A DNA stretch of 64,000 bases from Sulfolobus islandicus Y.N.15.51 (GTDB taxonomy: Archaea > Thermoproteota > Thermoprotei_A > Sulfolobales > Sulfolobaceae). Location of the stretch: positions 1,886,501 to 1,950,500 of the forward strand of contig NC_012623.1 of NCBI RefSeq assembly GCF_000022485.1, in the 5' to 3' direction. The notes below the pieces were generated by a model. The model had not been told where the DNA came from and did not search any database. It saw only the letters and a program-made list of their open reading frames with translations. Of this stretch, positions 13,930 to 23,313 are shown one piece after another. The translations under genes were made by a program, and so were the position numbers. Every line of letters starts with the position of its first letter. Position 1 is the first letter of the stretch.

Positions 13930-15096
13930 CTACAGATAGAAAAATCCTATCACACCTCCAAGAACTATTAATCCAATTGTTAAGAAGTAAATAAGCAGTC
14001 TTATCTTTCCGTAAGCGTAATTACCCATTATTCTTTTGTTCGATATTAATATGCCAATGAGTATAGCAGGAAAGGCTATAACGATAGGGGAAAGGGAGAG
14101 TAACGTTAAAGCAAAATTTAATATTATTGAGTAATTATTACTTATAATCGATAAGATAATTAATGCTGGTATAGATTCAATTACATATATTTTAAATACG
14201 TTTTTATAATTATTCTTATCTAGGGCCTCTAAAATACCCCAAGCACTACTTAGGGAAACAACTATTAACGTTAAAAATCCTGCACTTATTAGAAGAACTC
14301 CAAATATTACGTGAATTACTCCTAACGATTTAGCGAGTTGTACTGGATTTGTAGGGTCTGCATTTTTGATTAAAGTTCCTATAATTTCGGAAAATACTAT
14401 AGTCAATTCTGTTACTATTGCACCTACAATAGTTTCTACGTTGGTCCATTTAACTTTTTCTGAGATGTTAATGTTAAGTTTAGAATACTTGACTGCAGTA
14501 GCAGAACTTTGATAAATTAACATGCAAGGTGGTGTAACTACTGCACCTATATTAACTGCCAAGAAGAAGAGAAAATTTTTCGAAGTTGAGAAGTAAAAAA
14601 TATTTGTAAAATATAATTTCGGTTCAGCTGCAATCAAAGCGGAAATTAGCAAAATAAAGGAAATTACTATGAGAGCTCTTTCCGTTATTTCATAATTTTT
14701 AGTAAAAATAATTATTATATGAATAACAAAAAATATTAGGAGACCAATTAAGGGATTTATTCCGATAAGATACGAACCTATTGCTATTCCAGTGTATTCA
14801 CTTAGATAAGTAAAAAAGTCTACAAAAAATATTGGAATTATAGATAAAAATGAAATCTTCTTTGAATAATATTTTCTAATAAGCTCACCTATACCATAAT
14901 TGGTTACTGCACCCAATCTCCCAGAGGCTTCTTGAATTATGAATAGCGGAATAGCTAAAACGAGTACGAACCATATTAGTCTATATCCGTATTCTTCACC
15001 AGTAGATAATCCTCCAATTATGCTTGCAGCATCCGCGTCTGCCAACAACGCTATCCACGCTGGACCGAAAAGCTTAACTGAGTCTCTGATACTCAA
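13930..15096 (-). CDS. Nramp-family metal transporter
   Basis: 388 aa, about 11 hydrophobic segments. The first segment has DADAASIIGGLSTGEEYGYRL, matching the Nramp helix-1 signature, with an Asp-Ala-Asp in place of the classical DPGN. The helix-6 region reads GAVVTPPCMLIYQSSATA, where classical Nramps have a Met-Pro-His motif. The metal-binding Met and His are thus not conserved, as in divergent Nramp-related transporters, some of which move magnesium. An inner-membrane divalent cation transporter is likely; the substrate is uncertain. Confidence 0.8.
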   Translation of the reverse strand: MSIRDSVKLFGPAWIALLADADAASIIGGLSTGEEYGYRLIWFVLVLAIPLFIIQEASGRLGAVTNYGIGELIRKYYSKKISFLSIIPIFFVDFFTYLSEYTGIAIGSYLIGINPLIGLLIFFVIHIIIIFTKNYEITERALIVISFILLISALIAAEPKLYFTNIFYFSTSKNFLFFLAVNIGAVVTPPCMLIYQSSATAVKYSKLNINISEKVKWTNVETIVGAIVTELTIVFSEIIGTLIKNADPTNPVQLAKSLGVIHVIFGVLLISAGFLTLIVVSLSSAWGILEALDKNNYKNVFKIYVIESIPALIILSIISNNYSIILNFALTLLSLSPIVIAFPAILIGILISNKRIMGNYAYGKIRLLIYFLTIGLIVLGGVIGFFYL

Positions 15097-15366
15097 TCAA
15101 ATCACCTAAATAAGTATATTTTTGTGACTCATTTTTATTGTTTATTAAATAAAATATATCCCATAAGGAATGTTGAGAATCTAAATGAAATAGTTTCAAC
15201 ATTAAACTCCACATAATAGTTAATGGGCATTTATTTATAAATATTTCTATTTCATACTTACTCTTAATTAGGAATCAATTTTTGTATTCATAAAAGGGAA
15301 TCTAACAATTACAACTATCCAGACTTATTTTGCTTCAGAAATTAGAATAACTTTTAATTAGAAAGC

Positions 15367-15374
15367 TTTATAAA
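15367..15374 (+). promoter_or_regulatory. TATA box of the Dps-like gene
   Basis: TTTATAAA lies 32-39 bases before the ATG at 15406, the right distance for an archaeal promoter giving a very short leader. The 15097-15405 gap is otherwise AT-rich and without a gene. Confidence 0.6.
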
Positions 15375-15405
15375 CTAGTATTGAGTATAAAGTAATAGTG
15401 ATTAA

Positions 15406-15987
15406 ATGCAGGATAAACCAAAAGAGGAACCTAAAGTAGTAGGAGTAGAAGTTTTAGAAAAATCGGAATTAGATGTAAAAAAGCTAATAGAAAAGCTAGT
15501 TAAAGCAACAGCTGCAGAATTCACAACGTATTATTACTATACCATATTGAGAATGCACCTTACTGGTATGGAAGGAGAGGGTCTTAAAGAAATAGCTGAG
15601 GACGCTAGATTAGAGGACAGATTGCACTTTGAGTTAATGACGCAGAGAATTTATGAACTAGGAGGAAATTTGCCTAGAGATATTAGACAACTTGCTGACC
15701 TATCAGCTTGTGCAGATGCTTATTTACCAGAGAATTGGAAGGATCCTAAGGAAATATTAAAAGTACTTTTGGAAGCTGAGCAATGTGCTATTAGAACGTG
15801 GAAAGAGGTATGTGACATGACATATGGAAAAGATCCCAGAACATATGATTTAGCTCAGAGAATATTGCAAGAGGAAATAGAACATGAAGCGTGGTTCTTA
15901 GAATTACTATACGGTAGACCATCTGGGCATTTCAGAAGAAGTTATCCAGGAGAAGGTCCATTTTCTAGAAAATCAAGGTATGAATAA
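15406..15987 (+). CDS. dpsL: Dps-like ferritin-fold protein (DPSL)
   Basis: 193 aa, strongly resembling the S. solfataricus Dps-like protein that forms a 12-subunit shell and protects against peroxide. Ferroxidase-type helices are visible: [33 protein letters not shown] and [16 protein letters not shown] carry the Glu/His ligands. The cysteine pair typical of the DPSL subclass is also present ([21 protein letters not shown]). It is followed after 30 bp by a Rieske gene, which suggests a shared oxidative-stress or iron role. Confidence 0.92.
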   Translation: MQDKPKEEPKVVGVEVLEKSELDVKKLIEKLVKATAAEFTTYYYYTILRMHLTGMEGEGLKEIAEDARLEDRLHFELMTQRIYELGGNLPRDIRQLADLSACADAYLPENWKDPKEILKVLLEAEQCAIRTWKEVCDMTYGKDPRTYDLAQRILQEEIEHEAWFLELLYGRPSGHFRRSYPGEGPFSRKSRYE

Positions 15988-16017
15988 TTTTTTAATTCTT
16001 TTTCTTAGTGATTATAA

Positions 16018-16356
16018 ATGTTAATTAGAGTATGTAAAATATCTGACTTAATAGATAATAAGCCTATGAAGTTTTCAGTATCTAAATTTGAAATAGTGTT
16101 GATAAAGATTAGAGATGAGGTTTTCGCTATTGAGGCATATTGTCCGCATAAAGGTGCTAATATAGAATATGGTGATGTAATAGCTAAAGAGTACAGAATA
16201 AGATGTCATTTGCACGGTTACGAATTTAATTTAAAGGATGGTAGGTTAATGTTTAAACCGTATAATAGGGATGGAAATTGGTATTATTCAAATAATTTGA
16301 GAGTTTACAAGGTTAAGATTATAAACGATGATATATTTATAGATATTGATAAATAA
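16018..16356 (+). CDS. Rieske-type [2Fe-2S] protein
   Basis: 112 aa, a single Rieske fold. Ligand motifs are CPHKGA (Cys42, His44) and CHLHGYEF (Cys63, His66), spaced as in Rieske ferredoxins of dioxygenase type. No signal peptide or membrane segment is seen, so it is probably a soluble electron carrier. It lies 30 bp after the Dps-like gene and converges with crn1. Confidence 0.9.
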   Translation: MLIRVCKISDLIDNKPMKFSVSKFEIVLIKIRDEVFAIEAYCPHKGANIEYGDVIAKEYRIRCHLHGYEFNLKDGRLMFKPYNRDGNWYYSNNLRVYKVKIINDDIFIDIDK

Positions 16357-16383
16357 GTAAAAAAGTTATTATTATTTTTTTTA

Positions 16384-16920
16384 CTAAATATCGAATAGAA
16401 TTGTATTAGCTTTATCTGAAATTAAGTTGCAGTAGGTGTTTTTTATTTCTCCAACACATTGCGCTCTATCCTGAAGCTCTGGGATGTTCTTTAGTTCTCT
16501 AATTCTATTGTTTGTTTCTCTATAAGAATCTTGAGAAATTATTGAAGTTATTATTTTAGCTCCCTTCTTTTTAGCAGCTAAGGCTGCTGCAACACTCATA
16601 CCTTTTCTTCCTCCAGTTATATCTACATAATCTCCTTCTCCTATCTGTTTTTCTATAAAATTCTTGAATTTTATTAAATCCTCTTCATTATTTATATCAT
16701 CCATTTCAACTGGGTGTTTACTAATTATTACATTAGGATACTTCTCCTTTACGCAACAAATGAACATTATTTTCACTATTTTCCAAGCTTTCTCTACCTC
16801 AGGATTCGTAGTAGTTATGACTCTGATCTCGTCAATTTCTACTCCTTGTTTTATGAGATACAAAAAGGTTTCTAGGACACCGCCTGGCGATGTGCCTAAA
16901 GTGGCTACTAATTTAGCCAT
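16384..16920 (-). CDS. crn1: Crn1 ring nuclease (cyclic tetra-adenylate degrading)
   Basis: 178 aa CARF-type protein closely resembling S. solfataricus Sso2081, which cleaves cA4. The N-terminal ATLGTSPGG holds Ser11, equivalent to the catalytic-site serine of that enzyme. DYVDITGGRKGMSVAAALAA is the second CARF motif, and a lysine lies near the C-terminus (ISDKAN). There is no HEPN or HTH domain, as expected for a dedicated ring nuclease. It should switch off the Csx1 RNases encoded at 20.5 and 33.7 kb after Cas10 signalling. Confidence 0.88.
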   Translation of the reverse strand: MAKLVATLGTSPGGVLETFLYLIKQGVEIDEIRVITTTNPEVEKAWKIVKIMFICCVKEKYPNVIISKHPVEMDDINNEEDLIKFKNFIEKQIGEGDYVDITGGRKGMSVAAALAAKKKGAKIITSIISQDSYRETNNRIRELKNIPELQDRAQCVGEIKNTYCNLISDKANTILFDI

Positions 16921-17399
16921 ATCTTATACTAATAAAAACTAGCTTAAATTAATTACTTTCTCCTTGATCTTAAATATAAACACTATATTAAGTATTATTG
17001 TAAGGAAATTTACTACTAGGACTAGTAGATGAGGCATTTATTTGATGAAAAATAACACCTTGCCTTGATTTATTATGTACCTTATTACTGTGATTCATCT
17101 AGAAAAATATTTCGTTACAAATTTTGCTACTATGAATAGTAAAATTTTTAATTTAAAAATTAATTTAAAAATCTTAAATTTATCTTTATCAAATGTCTAA
17201 ATATTTAATAAAATTATAATATCCCGTCTCACAAACCAAATTTGACGCTAAATTAAAATAAATTTTAATTTATATAGTTTATATTAAATTAACAAAATTG
17301 TGACTACATTCAATAAATGTATATAAATATATAAAAGTATATATACGTAAACATTATTAATTTATATGTTAAATTGTAATAGATATATTTGGTGGTTAA
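16921..17399. other. Long AT-rich intergenic region
   Basis: Divergent promoters for crn1 and the cupredoxin gene must lie here. Several TATA-like runs (for example ATATATAAAAG-type sequences near 17325-17345) precede the cupredoxin gene, whose start is marked by GGTGG five bases upstream of the ATG. No gene is seen. Confidence 0.4.
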
Positions 17400-17999
17400 A
17401 TGAGTGGAAAACAGTTAATTGTTACCTTACTTTTCTTAGCTTTAGGTGTTGTAATAGGTTTTGGTAGTTCGTTACTATTCTTACCTAGAAATACTACAAG
17501 TGTTAGTACAACTCAAGGTCAGCAAGTCATTTACATCGCTGTTATTCCAGATTACGGCGGAAATGGTTGGGATGCCTTCGTCCCTTTAAAATACTTAGGT
17601 TATCCAATAACAGCGCATGAAAATATTGTTGGGATAAACAATACAATCGTAGTAAAGGCTGGAGTTCCTGTAAAATTTGTAATAATTAATTTAGATACTA
17701 TGGTGACTATGAATTTTAGTGGAAATGTTGCTGTTCCATTTATATTATATAATGATACAGAGAATGGACAAATTACATTAACCTTTAATAAAGGTCAATA
17801 TATACAAAATTTGCCAATAGGCCATACGTTTACAATTCCTAAGTTAGATATTAATATACCGTTGCCACCAGATACTGTAGTCTCATTTAATTATACTTTC
17901 ACAAATCCTGGAACTTATGAATATTTATGTATAACACCATGTGGTCCAGGAATGGGACAATTAGGTTATATGGTCGGTTATATTATAGTTCAATTATAA
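17400..17999 (+). CDS. Membrane-anchored CuA-like cupredoxin with altered ligands
   Basis: 199 aa. Residues 5-28 form an N-terminal membrane anchor; the rest is extracytoplasmic with many N-glycosylation-type Asn-X-Ser/Thr sites. The C-terminal motif CITPCGPGMGQLGYM parallels the CuA loop of oxidase subunit II (C-x3-C-x3-H-x2-M), but Met stands at the usual His position and Leu at the usual Met position. An upstream His (ITAHENI) could be another ligand. It is likely a redox or copper protein of the cell surface. Whether it binds a CuA centre is doubtful. Confidence 0.65.
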   Translation: MSGKQLIVTLLFLALGVVIGFGSSLLFLPRNTTSVSTTQGQQVIYIAVIPDYGGNGWDAFVPLKYLGYPITAHENIVGINNTIVVKAGVPVKFVIINLDTMVTMNFSGNVAVPFILYNDTENGQITLTFNKGQYIQNLPIGHTFTIPKLDINIPLPPDTVVSFNYTFTNPGTYEYLCITPCGPGMGQLGYMVGYIIVQL

Positions 18000-18004
18000 C
18001 TTTT

Positions 18005-18221
18005 TTTAGTATCTTCTTTTTCTCCTCTCTTTTCGAATTCTTTTACCAATCTGTGCTTTTGTGAACTTGTAGTATTTTTGCTATTTCGCTAATTTTCATT
18101 CCTTCCAAGTATTGCCCTAGTCTCGTTTAAATCCTTAAGCTTCTTGTTGATTAGCTTCTTTTTAACACCCTCGGTACGCTCGGCCTAACAGCTTCATATT
18201 ACTGATACCAGATTTACCCAT
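18005..18221 (-). pseudogene. Relic of an IS630-type transposase N-terminus
   Basis: Frame-shifted pieces on the minus strand read MGKSGISNMKLLGRAYRG, then VKKKLINKKLKDLNE, then QYLEGMKISEIAKILQVHKS, then VKEFEKRGEK. Together they give the helix-turn-helix head of an IS630/Tc1-like transposase. At least three frame breaks make it dead. The rest of 18000-18672 shows no other gene. Confidence 0.55.
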
Positions 18222-18672
18222 TTTTAGCCCCCGTTGCAGCTATTATGAAAAAGACTATAACCTATCAGTAATTGAATATTGACCTTCTTTTACATAATTC
18301 TCATATATAATTTTTGCGATATCATCTACATTGTGACATTCCCTCTGCATAAGATAATTTTTAACTCGAAACTTTTAAGTATTTCTTTGCATTATAACAA
18401 GTGAAAATAGTGTAATTATAGGCTATAAATTATTTTCTTTTATTTGTAAGATATATAGAAAACTTAATGACTTTCTTTTAACAAAAAAGCTTAGAATAAT
18501 TATATTATCTCTAAATTAACATAAATATAGGAAATTCGATCAGAAAATATCATAAAGAATTTTTCGCAAATATATTCATATTATAATCTAGTTATTTATA
18601 GATCTCTAATCTGTATTTATTGGAGCAAATAGTTTTTATAATTTTGTTAGTGTTAATTTATAGGAGATACAA

Positions 18673-19074
18673 TTGATTTACATAACTGATGCTAAGGGAG
18701 ATGGAAGGCCTTGTCTTAAGGTGTATGAGGGAAAGGTGATAAAATGGTATTATTGTAAGAGTGAGGAAGATTTGTTCTCTTCGTTCATAAATTTACTTAA
18801 ATATGATAAAAATTTTAGAATTTATAACGTCTACGGAAAAAAGGTATACATTCCTAACGATCCAGAGGTATTTAAGGTTAAGGAGGAATTAGAGGAATTT
18901 GAGGGAATAATATACAATTTATCACAATTATCTCTTTTAATTAAAATATCTAAGGAGATAAAAGGAAATCGTAAAAAGATAAAGGTAAAGCTGAAAAATA
19001 AAATGAATGCTGAAGAAGTATTAAAATTAGGAGTTAAAATTACGAAGCCAGTAGAGTTGCCTAGATTGTTTTAA
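18673..19074 (+). CDS. Hypothetical protein, 133 aa
   Basis: TTG start with GGAG seven bases upstream. The N-terminal half is strand-rich (MIYITDAKGDGRPCLKVYEGK) and the C-terminal part is a lysine-rich helix (KISKEIKGNRKKIKVKLKNK). No family recognised. It stands alone between a transposon relic and a MITE carrying an IS1-type insertion. Base composition matches the host. Confidence 0.6.
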   Translation: MIYITDAKGDGRPCLKVYEGKVIKWYYCKSEEDLFSSFINLLKYDKNFRIYNVYGKKVYIPNDPEVFKVKEELEEFEGIIYNLSQLSLLIKISKEIKGNRKKIKVKLKNKMNAEEVLKLGVKITKPVELPRLF

Positions 19075-19176
19075 TCGTTATGTTTAATTAATCCCTAAAG
19101 CGGATAATGTTTGAAGATTTGTTTTTATGTATACTTTTCAGTTTTTCTCAGAGAGAATGATGATTAACATAACAAG

Positions 19177-20045
19177 TGCTTTGTGGATTAGTTGAAATTT
19201 CTGATAGTGTCGTCGTTAAGCTACAAATTCTGGGATTAACCTTCTCTCCCATAAGACTAGGGCTATGGAGTACATCATGGTGCGAATGCTCCTATTTACT
19301 GCCTTCGTTGCTCTCTTGAATCTAATTAGCCTATCCCTTAATGAGGAATGAAAGGACTCGTTCGGGTTAACTGGCGAGACAACCGTGTGGTCTTTCAACC
19401 AGAAGTACAAGTTATAATCATCGCTCACCCATCTACCCTCGTCAGGCAAATACTTTTTGACCTCAAGGAAAGTACTCTCATCCCTATCCCCCACAGAGTA
19501 AATGAGGTAAACTCCCAGCTTCGTGTACACGTAACAAGTGAAAACCCACTTGTAAAAAGCCCTAGCATTCTTGTACAAGTAAGTCCACATCTCATCAACA
19601 ACCTTAGCAACAACCTTACCCTTGACCAGCTCCTTAGCCCTACCCCACAACTCAACCAACTTCTCATGCTTTTTCCTACCATAACGCTTAATCCAAGTGA
19701 AAACAGTACCAAGAGGTACGTTAAGCACCCTAGAAATAGCCCTCATACTCATACCATTAGCATACATTCTCAAAGCCTCCTCCCTCAACTTCCTAGAATG
19801 ATGATGATAACTAGCATCACCCAAGAAGTACTTACCACAATCCCTACACAAAAACTTCTGCCTACCCAAAGGCCTACCACACTTAACAACATGATGACTA
19901 CCACAAGAGGGACAAGAAACGTCTTGCCTAAATACAGGCTTCCTACCCATAAGTAATACTCGTTATACAAATATAAATAACTTAACGACGACACTACCTC
20001 CACACTCTGTTCCTATTGAGAAAAACTGAAGAATTCAACAAAGCA
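19177..20045. mobile_element. SM3-like MITE split by an IS1-type element
   Basis: Left end TGCTTTGTGGATTAG (19177), right end ...CAACAAAGCA (20045). Both ends lie within a 9-bp target duplication CATAACAAG (19168-19176 and 20046-20054). The ends match the 127-bp MITE at 23088-23214. An IS1-type element occupies 19204-19997 inside it. Confidence 0.8.
19204..19997 (-). mobile_element. IS1-type element, copy 1 (transposase 19216-19950)
   Basis: 794 bp with 17-bp inverted ends (ATAGTGTCGTCGTTAAG, one mismatch). It encodes an intact 244-aa transposase at 19216-19950 on the minus strand: zinc ribbon CPSCGSHHVVKCG...CRDCGKYF, helix-turn-helix MSMRAISRVLNVPLGTVFTWIKRYG, DDE-type VDEMWTY / SVGDRDESTF / NESFHSSLRDRLIRF. 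It differs from copies 2 and 3 by one residue (NESFH against NEPFH). Long open frames on the opposite strand are shadows. Confidence 0.9.
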
Positions 20046-20054
20046 CATAACAAG

Positions 20055-20506
20055 GTCTAACGTCGGGAAAAAGATCATGATAGTATTTACTATATTATCT
20101 GAAATTAATGGAAAACCCTCAATTGTTAATTTACCTTACATCTAGCGATATTTATATAGTTTTGAAGTGACCCATTTAGATTTACGTTTATCAAATACGA
20201 AAGTTGGTAATAATATTTTTCTTAATCAGAACCGATTCTACGTGAGTAATACTTTTAATATAGAAATGTAACAATACGTTAAGTCTTTCCATAAAAGTAC
20301 GTGAAAAATCCGAGATAAGAAGAGATTAGAACCGATTTTATGATAATCTCTAACCTCAGTTTTCAATAAATTATGCAAAATTACTGTTAGAAGCTTTACA
20401 TAGATAATTCAATTTATTATTAGAATATATGAATAAAAATAATGTTAAAAAGTAATACGAATTATAAATAAATTTTACACATAACAGTTATTTGACTACC
20501 TGCCTT
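20055..20506. other. Intergenic, no gene seen
   Basis: AT-rich sequence between the MITE and csx1. No protein-like frame, tRNA or clear structured RNA was recognised. Confidence 0.4.
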
Positions 20507-21889
20507 TTAAGTGTTTGTTTGCACTACTTTATTTTTAACATTCTGGTAATCATTCTCCAGCTTCTGCGTAATGTAATTCTCTATTGTTGATAATCCAATT
20601 TCATTTTTTAGTTCTATTCTACCCTCTTTTACCTCTGCCTCCACATCCTTAGAAAGGCTTCCATGCATTAGTATATTTCTAAACTGAAGTATACTGCTCT
20701 CCTTAAGGTAATTCCTAACAATTTCGTCACATTCCTTATAATTCTTGTCAAAGTCACTATATACGCCGCCTCCTCTGGAGTTAAGGCAAAAGGCTACGGG
20801 AAGTTCTCTTGCCAATGATATTGCCTTGTCGTAATAACCTACTTTTATATATAAGCCTAAAATTTTCTCAAGAACTTCTAAGTCGTTACCCTTATAAATT
20901 AAGTCCCTAACTTTAATGGTAGAGTAGAAGTGTGAGAGAACTATCATGTTCTCCTTCTCGAAGTAAGACTGATTATACCATTCACTATAAGCCTTAGAAA
21001 GTTCGTTTACGTCCCTTTCTAATTCGTTAATATAACTTTCTAAATCTCTCATACCCCTTACACTGTCTACAGCGAAACCATTCCTTAAGTTTTTCAATAG
21101 GCTAATTACTTTATTTGGATCTTTTGATTTAATCCTTTCTATTATCAATTTCATTTCCTTAAACTCATTGGGTTTTAAGCTCTTAAGAGTTACGCTATAG
21201 TCTCTGAAATACCTCTCATCTACTTTCTCTATGGAGTAAGTTATCGCTAAGGAGTCCTTCATAGCCTTAACGACCTCTGTTAAATCAACTATTGATACTT
21301 TTTGTCCGGGAGGTCCCATTACCGGTGCAGCTACGAACCTACTATTAAAAAGGGAACCTACAGCCATAGTAACGGAGACTAATACGTTAGTTCCGTGAGT
21401 TAAGTCAACTATTATCTCATTACAAGATTTACTTATCTCGTTAAATATTGAGTAAACTACGTTAAAGATGAAGACTGGAGACCTTTCTGAATAGTAAGGG
21501 CTCCTTTTATATCTCTGACCCTCAGGTATTAAGTTACCTTCGTTATCGACATAATAAGCTTGCCCGCTACCCACATTTGGTACGACCCTTACTTCAATTC
21601 TGTTGACGAAGTCCTCTATGTCTTTTCTCATATTTTCGTCTCCAAACAGCTGATTACTTCTAATTAATATCATATTCTTATATCCTTTTATTAAAATATC
21701 TAGATCTTTAGCTGTAGTGTCATCACGAACTATTAGGCTATCTGGTAGAAGTGCCACTATTTTTTGTGGACTTAGAAGTTTAGCTAGGGCGTGAGCTGAG
21801 AAAAAGGTGTTAAATTCTCTACCTTCAATTTCATAATTAGTTGGAGTATATGACATTACATCTCCTGCTATATAAATTAGGCATCTCAC
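20507..21889 (-). CDS. csx1: Csx1, cyclic oligoadenylate-activated RNase
   Basis: 460 aa. N-terminal CARF domain with the hallmark DLTHGTNVLVSVTMA (about residue 163) and a GSGQAYYVDNEG insertion. Helical linker, then a C-terminal HEPN domain with the R-x4-H catalytic motif in LQFRNILMHGS (about residue 412). Size and architecture match Sulfolobus Csx1 enzymes, which degrade RNA when bound to cA4 made by Cas10. It lies on the same strand as csm4 and upstream of the csm genes. No in-frame ring-nuclease domain is seen; Crn1 is encoded 3.6 kb away. Confidence 0.9.
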   Translation of the reverse strand: MRCLIYIAGDVMSYTPTNYEIEGREFNTFFSAHALAKLLSPQKIVALLPDSLIVRDDTTAKDLDILIKGYKNMILIRSNQLFGDENMRKDIEDFVNRIEVRVVPNVGSGQAYYVDNEGNLIPEGQRYKRSPYYSERSPVFIFNVVYSIFNEISKSCNEIIVDLTHGTNVLVSVTMAVGSLFNSRFVAAPVMGPPGQKVSIVDLTEVVKAMKDSLAITYSIEKVDERYFRDYSVTLKSLKPNEFKEMKLIIERIKSKDPNKVISLLKNLRNGFAVDSVRGMRDLESYINELERDVNELSKAYSEWYNQSYFEKENMIVLSHFYSTIKVRDLIYKGNDLEVLEKILGLYIKVGYYDKAISLARELPVAFCLNSRGGGVYSDFDKNYKECDEIVRNYLKESSILQFRNILMHGSLSKDVEAEVKEGRIELKNEIGLSTIENYITQKLENDYQNVKNKVVQTNT

Positions 21890-22166
21890 AATAAAATATA
21901 TAGAAGAAATAGCTAATATTCCTATTGTATATTTAAGTATAATACATGAAATTAATTAAAAATTATTATAATAGATTGCTAGTAATTGAGGGATCTTTTT
22001 GATAGCGCGAATGTTAAGTTATTATTGTCTTTCTCTTTATTATATAGTAATTGTAACTAAATCCATAGAATATAGCTAATTTAAGAAACTTCTAATTTCC
22101 TTTTCCTTTAGAGTCTGAGGAAGTATTATAATTATTTTTATAGCTTATTGCTGCTTTTTAGTCAAT

Positions 22167-23009
22167 TTATAAGAGTATTGAATCTATTATTACGATATTA
22201 TTTTCTTTTTCTAATAATAGTCTCTTTACGTTTTTTACAAGAGAACCGATAGGGAGGAGTATTAGAGTGTTAAACAATACCAGACTTATATCACCTCCTA
22301 ATATCTGGACTTTATCTAGTCTTTCCGCTAAGAACTCGTGTTCCGTATAGGCCCTTCCGGTAACATATTTATATTGTCTTTTTTCTGGAAAGCTCAAATT
22401 ATAATCCTTAATTTTCTTAACTGTAAATTTACCGTATCCTAGATTTCTGTCCTTTCCGATACCGAGTTTCTCTAAAAGCCTTAAGGCCTTATCCAGCTTA
22501 TCATTCCAATTAGTACTTAGAAATCCCATCTCATATTTAGGCATAAATGAAGGAGAAGAATATATATCAGCTGAGTTTACAAGTCTGTCCATTCTATTCT
22601 TATACTCAACTATTGTCTCTCCGTAGGATGAAAGGTAATTTGATTCTAACTTTATCTCTTTTCCATTAATCCCCTTAACGTATTTTTCAGTTCCTCTACA
22701 TTCAAGTCTATAAGGCGGTTCAACTTCTTTTAAAATATCAACATCTATATACTCTATTTTCTTGAGTTCTTTTTCCATATCCCTATTGTCGCATTGTATC
22801 GTTTTAAAGGGCATTTTTAGGTAAAGTTTATTATCAACTATCGGGAACATGGATGAGAATTTTACCTCACCGTTTTTTATTTCGTCAAAGGATTCACCTA
22901 AGAGTGATAAAGCCTTAATGAATGCTCTATAAAGAGTTATTGTATCTATATAGTTCTCCCTTTCTGCTATTTTGAAAGGAGATGTGAACTTAACGACAAT
23001 GAGTTTCAT
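22167..23009 (-). CDS. csm4: Csm4 (Cas5-like RAMP), type III effector
   Basis: 280 aa. Begins with a RAMP-type strand (MKLIVVKFTSPFKIA) and has the glycine-rich loop GIGKDRNLGYGKF at about residues 184-197, typical of Csm4/Csx10, which caps the 5' crRNA handle next to Cas10. It is transcribed away from the rest of the csm genes, and the divergent intergenic region holds a MITE. A TATA-like AAATATAAAAT lies about 30 bases before the ATG on the minus strand. Confidence 0.82.
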   Translation of the reverse strand: MKLIVVKFTSPFKIAERENYIDTITLYRAFIKALSLLGESFDEIKNGEVKFSSMFPIVDNKLYLKMPFKTIQCDNRDMEKELKKIEYIDVDILKEVEPPYRLECRGTEKYVKGINGKEIKLESNYLSSYGETIVEYKNRMDRLVNSADIYSSPSFMPKYEMGFLSTNWNDKLDKALRLLEKLGIGKDRNLGYGKFTVKKIKDYNLSFPEKRQYKYVTGRAYTEHEFLAERLDKVQILGGDISLVLFNTLILLPIGSLVKNVKRLLLEKENNIVIIDSILL

Positions 23010-23087
23010 TAATTTATAATTGTTAGGCTATTTTATATTTCTTCATCAGCTTTTTAGATATGGTCCCATTTTCTTTAAGCTTAATGC

Positions 23088-23214
23088 TGCTTTGTGGATT
23101 AGTTGAAATTTCTTAGGTCTTAAGCTAGAAGAAGTAAAAGTAAATTCTAAATCTTATGTTGAGTTAAAAGTTAGCTATACGTTTTAAGAAAAAACTGAAG
23201 AATTCCACAAAGCA
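23088..23214. mobile_element. 127-bp SM3-like MITE in the csm4/ATPase divergent promoter region
   Basis: Ends TGCTTTGTGGATTAG and GAATTCCACAAAGCA are inverted repeats. Flanks GCTTAATGC (23079-23087) and ACTTAATGC (23215-23223) form a 9-bp target duplication with one change. The length fits SM3-type MITEs reported in Sulfolobus, mobilised by an IS5-family element; the assignment was not checked. It holds no gene and separates the two divergent type III promoters. Confidence 0.82.
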
Positions 23215-23313
23215 ACTTAATGCTAAACCTTTTTAAGCGATTATTATAAAGGGGTATCGCAAATGAAGTACTTAGTGAAAGAATATATTATCTTTTTATC
23301 CTAAATATTAATT

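Noticed and set aside
19348-19956. 202-aa frame opposite the IS1-type transposase (also at 43501 and 52351)
   Set aside because: Exact antisense shadow of the 244-aa transposase, Ser/Thr/Pro-rich without domain features.
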